A stretch of DNA of 45,808 bases from assembly GCA_016292775.1 (NCBI GenBank), contig JAEDFN010000010.1, positions 1-45,808 on the forward strand, given 5' to 3'. Source of the DNA: Paludibacteraceae bacterium. Its GTDB lineage: Bacteria; Bacteroidota; Bacteroidia; Bacteroidales; Paludibacteraceae. Positions 44,737 to 45,808 of the stretch are shown piece after piece. Both the position numbers and the translations under genes were made by a program. The notes under the pieces were generated by a model. It saw nothing but the letters and a program-made list of their open reading frames with translations, made no database searches and was not told where the DNA came from. Positions within the stretch are counted from its first letter, which is position 1. The number at the start of each line of letters is the position of its first letter.

Positions 44737-45735
44737 ATGTACACAGCAAAAGATTATAAAAGTGACCAATATGTACGCTGGTGCCCGGGTTGTGGAGACC
44801 ATGCAGTACTTAATTCATTACACAAAGCAATGGCGGAACTCGGAATTCCACCACATCAAATAGCGGTAATATCCGGAATCGGTTGTTCATCACGTCTCCC
44901 TCACTATATGAATACATATGGTTTCAATACTATTCACGGACGTGGTGCAGCAATTGCTACCGGTGTAAAAGTAGCAAACCCAGAACTTACTGTTTGGCAA
45001 GCATCCGGTGATGGCGACTGTTTAGCTATCGGTGGAAACCACTTCATCCATGCAGTACGCCGTAATGTAAATATCAACCTTTTGATTTTCAATAACCGTA
45101 TTTATGGATTAACAAAAGGCCAATACTCCCCTACTTCTCCGAAAGGATTTGTTAGTAAATCATCACCATTCGGAACTGTAGAAAGACCATTCCGCCCTGC
45201 AGAATTAGTATTTGGAGCAAGAGGTACTTTCTTTGCAAGAACATTAGACGTAGACCAACCTACTTCAATAATGATAATGAAAGCCGCAGCCGCACACAAA
45301 GGATACTCTGTATGCGAATGCCTTACAAATTGCGTTATTTTCAACAATGGCACTCACGGATGGATTGCTACTAAAGAAGATCGTTTAGAAAGAACTGTTG
45401 TTCTCGAACATGGAAAACCTATGATTTTCGGTAAAGAGAAAAATAAAGGTCTCGTTCTTGACGGATTAAATCTAAAAGTAGTTACTATCGGTGAGAATGG
45501 TGTAAAAGAAAGCGACATCCTCGTACACGACGCTCAATGTGAAGACCCAACACTACATCTTAAACTCGCATTAATGGATGGCCCTGATATGCCTATCGCA
45601 ATGGGAGTTATCCGCGCTGTACCTACCGAGTGCTATGACGAGGCCGTTACAAACCAAATTAAAGAAGTTCAAGAGAAAGCTAAATTAAAAACTTTTGATG
45701 ATTTAATCAACTCTCTCGAACAATGGGATATGTAA
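44737..45735 (+). CDS. korB: 2-oxoglutarate:ferredoxin oxidoreductase subunit beta
   Basis: The product is the 332-residue TPP-binding subunit. It has RWCPGCGDHAVLNSLHKA at the N-terminus, GIGCSSRLPHYMNTYGFNTIHGRG, the TPP/Mg motif SGDGDCLAIGGNHFIHAVRRN followed by NNRIYGLTKGQYSPTSPKG, and VCECLTNCVIFN. These distinguish it from pyruvate oxidoreductases and fit the 2-oxoglutarate type. It lies 36 bases after korA and ends in an intrinsic terminator. No 4Fe-4S ferredoxin-like delta subunit (KorD) is encoded in the visible neighbourhood. Confidence 0.94.
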   Translation: MYTAKDYKSDQYVRWCPGCGDHAVLNSLHKAMAELGIPPHQIAVISGIGCSSRLPHYMNTYGFNTIHGRGAAIATGVKVANPELTVWQASGDGDCLAIGGNHFIHAVRRNVNINLLIFNNRIYGLTKGQYSPTSPKGFVSKSSPFGTVERPFRPAELVFGARGTFFARTLDVDQPTSIMIMKAAAAHKGYSVCECLTNCVIFNNGTHGWIATKEDRLERTVVLEHGKPMIFGKEKNKGLVLDGLNLKVVTIGENGVKESDILVHDAQCEDPTLHLKLALMDGPDMPIAMGVIRAVPTECYDEAVTNQIKEVQEKAKLKTFDDLINSLEQWDM

Positions 45736-45765
45736 ATAACTCTTACTCATAATAATCCTTAAAAC

Positions 45766-45798
45766 GAACCTCGGAATATTTTAATTCCGAGGTTCATT
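45766..45798 (+). terminator. Intrinsic terminator of korAB
   Basis: A 12-base perfect repeat GAACCTCGGAAT/ATTCCGAGGTTC (45766-45777 and 45784-45795) has a 6-base loop and is followed by an A/T-rich run. Confidence 0.8.
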
Positions 45799-45808
45799 AT
45801 TATATACA

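Noticed and set aside
1..45808. CRISPR arrays, rRNA genes, riboswitches or insertion sequences
   Set aside because: No regular direct repeats with spacers, no rRNA-like conserved stretches, no recognisable riboswitch core and no transposase gene were seen by eye.

Overview
The window looks like chromosome from an AT-rich member of the Bacteroidales. Many genes carry the Bacteroidetes promoter element TAnnTTTG (as TATCTTTG, TACCTTTG or TAACTTTG) a short way upstream, often with TTTG about 20 bases further out. Shine-Dalgarno sites are mostly absent. The gene families are also typical of the group: beta-helix lipoproteins, a PG0541-type protein beside an RND pump, a NhaD-type antiporter and fused KorA. 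Most of the content is housekeeping.

Layout. 1-3251 (minus): a cell-envelope cluster of a partial carboxypeptidase-regulatory-like protein, a beta-helix lipoprotein and a small barrel-like protein. 3449-13172 (plus): a tightly packed run of a degenerate lytic transglycosylase/LysM protein, two SGNH-hydrolase-like proteins, an MBOAT O-acyltransferase and DNA polymerase III alpha. Then trxA with its terminator, lepA, an NhaD-type antiporter and an LplT-like MFS protein. 18170-25302 (minus): ribonuclease Z with a SPOR lipoprotein, an MFS plus BASS-type transporter pair, and a mannose-1-phosphate guanylyltransferase / small membrane protein / mutL operon. 25489-27936 (plus): priA, probably with a very short or absent 5' leader. 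28008-34447 (minus): an autoregulated-looking tetR-tolC-MFP-RND-PG0541 efflux operon. 34778 (plus): prs. 35845-38627 (minus): a small outer-membrane-type protein and a biotin-dependent carboxyltransferase cluster. 41141-45735 (plus): ettA and korAB.

The one accessory island is about 38.7-40.5 kb, between the mmdA promoter and the terminator of two tandem identical tRNA-Lys genes. It is the wreck of a Mu-like prophage: the C-terminal part of a gpF-type minor head protein, a complete-looking gpG-like virion morphogenesis gene and a truncated third phage gene. The head-protein fragment ends in an AT-rich domain resembling toxin/tRNA-nuclease tips. Between the first two phage genes, on the opposite strand, is a self-contained transcription unit with a near-ideal promoter, about 100 bases of hairpin-rich sequence and an intrinsic terminator. 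I read it as a small noncoding RNA, and it is the best candidate here for something under-described.

A second unusual system is the 3.4-9.2 kb operon, which pairs one MBOAT acyltransferase with two divergent SGNH proteins and a LysM protein whose catalytic glutamate is replaced by cysteine. It looks like a cell-surface O-acylation apparatus with a non-catalytic peptidoglycan-binding partner. All function calls rest on reading motifs by eye; no database search was made.
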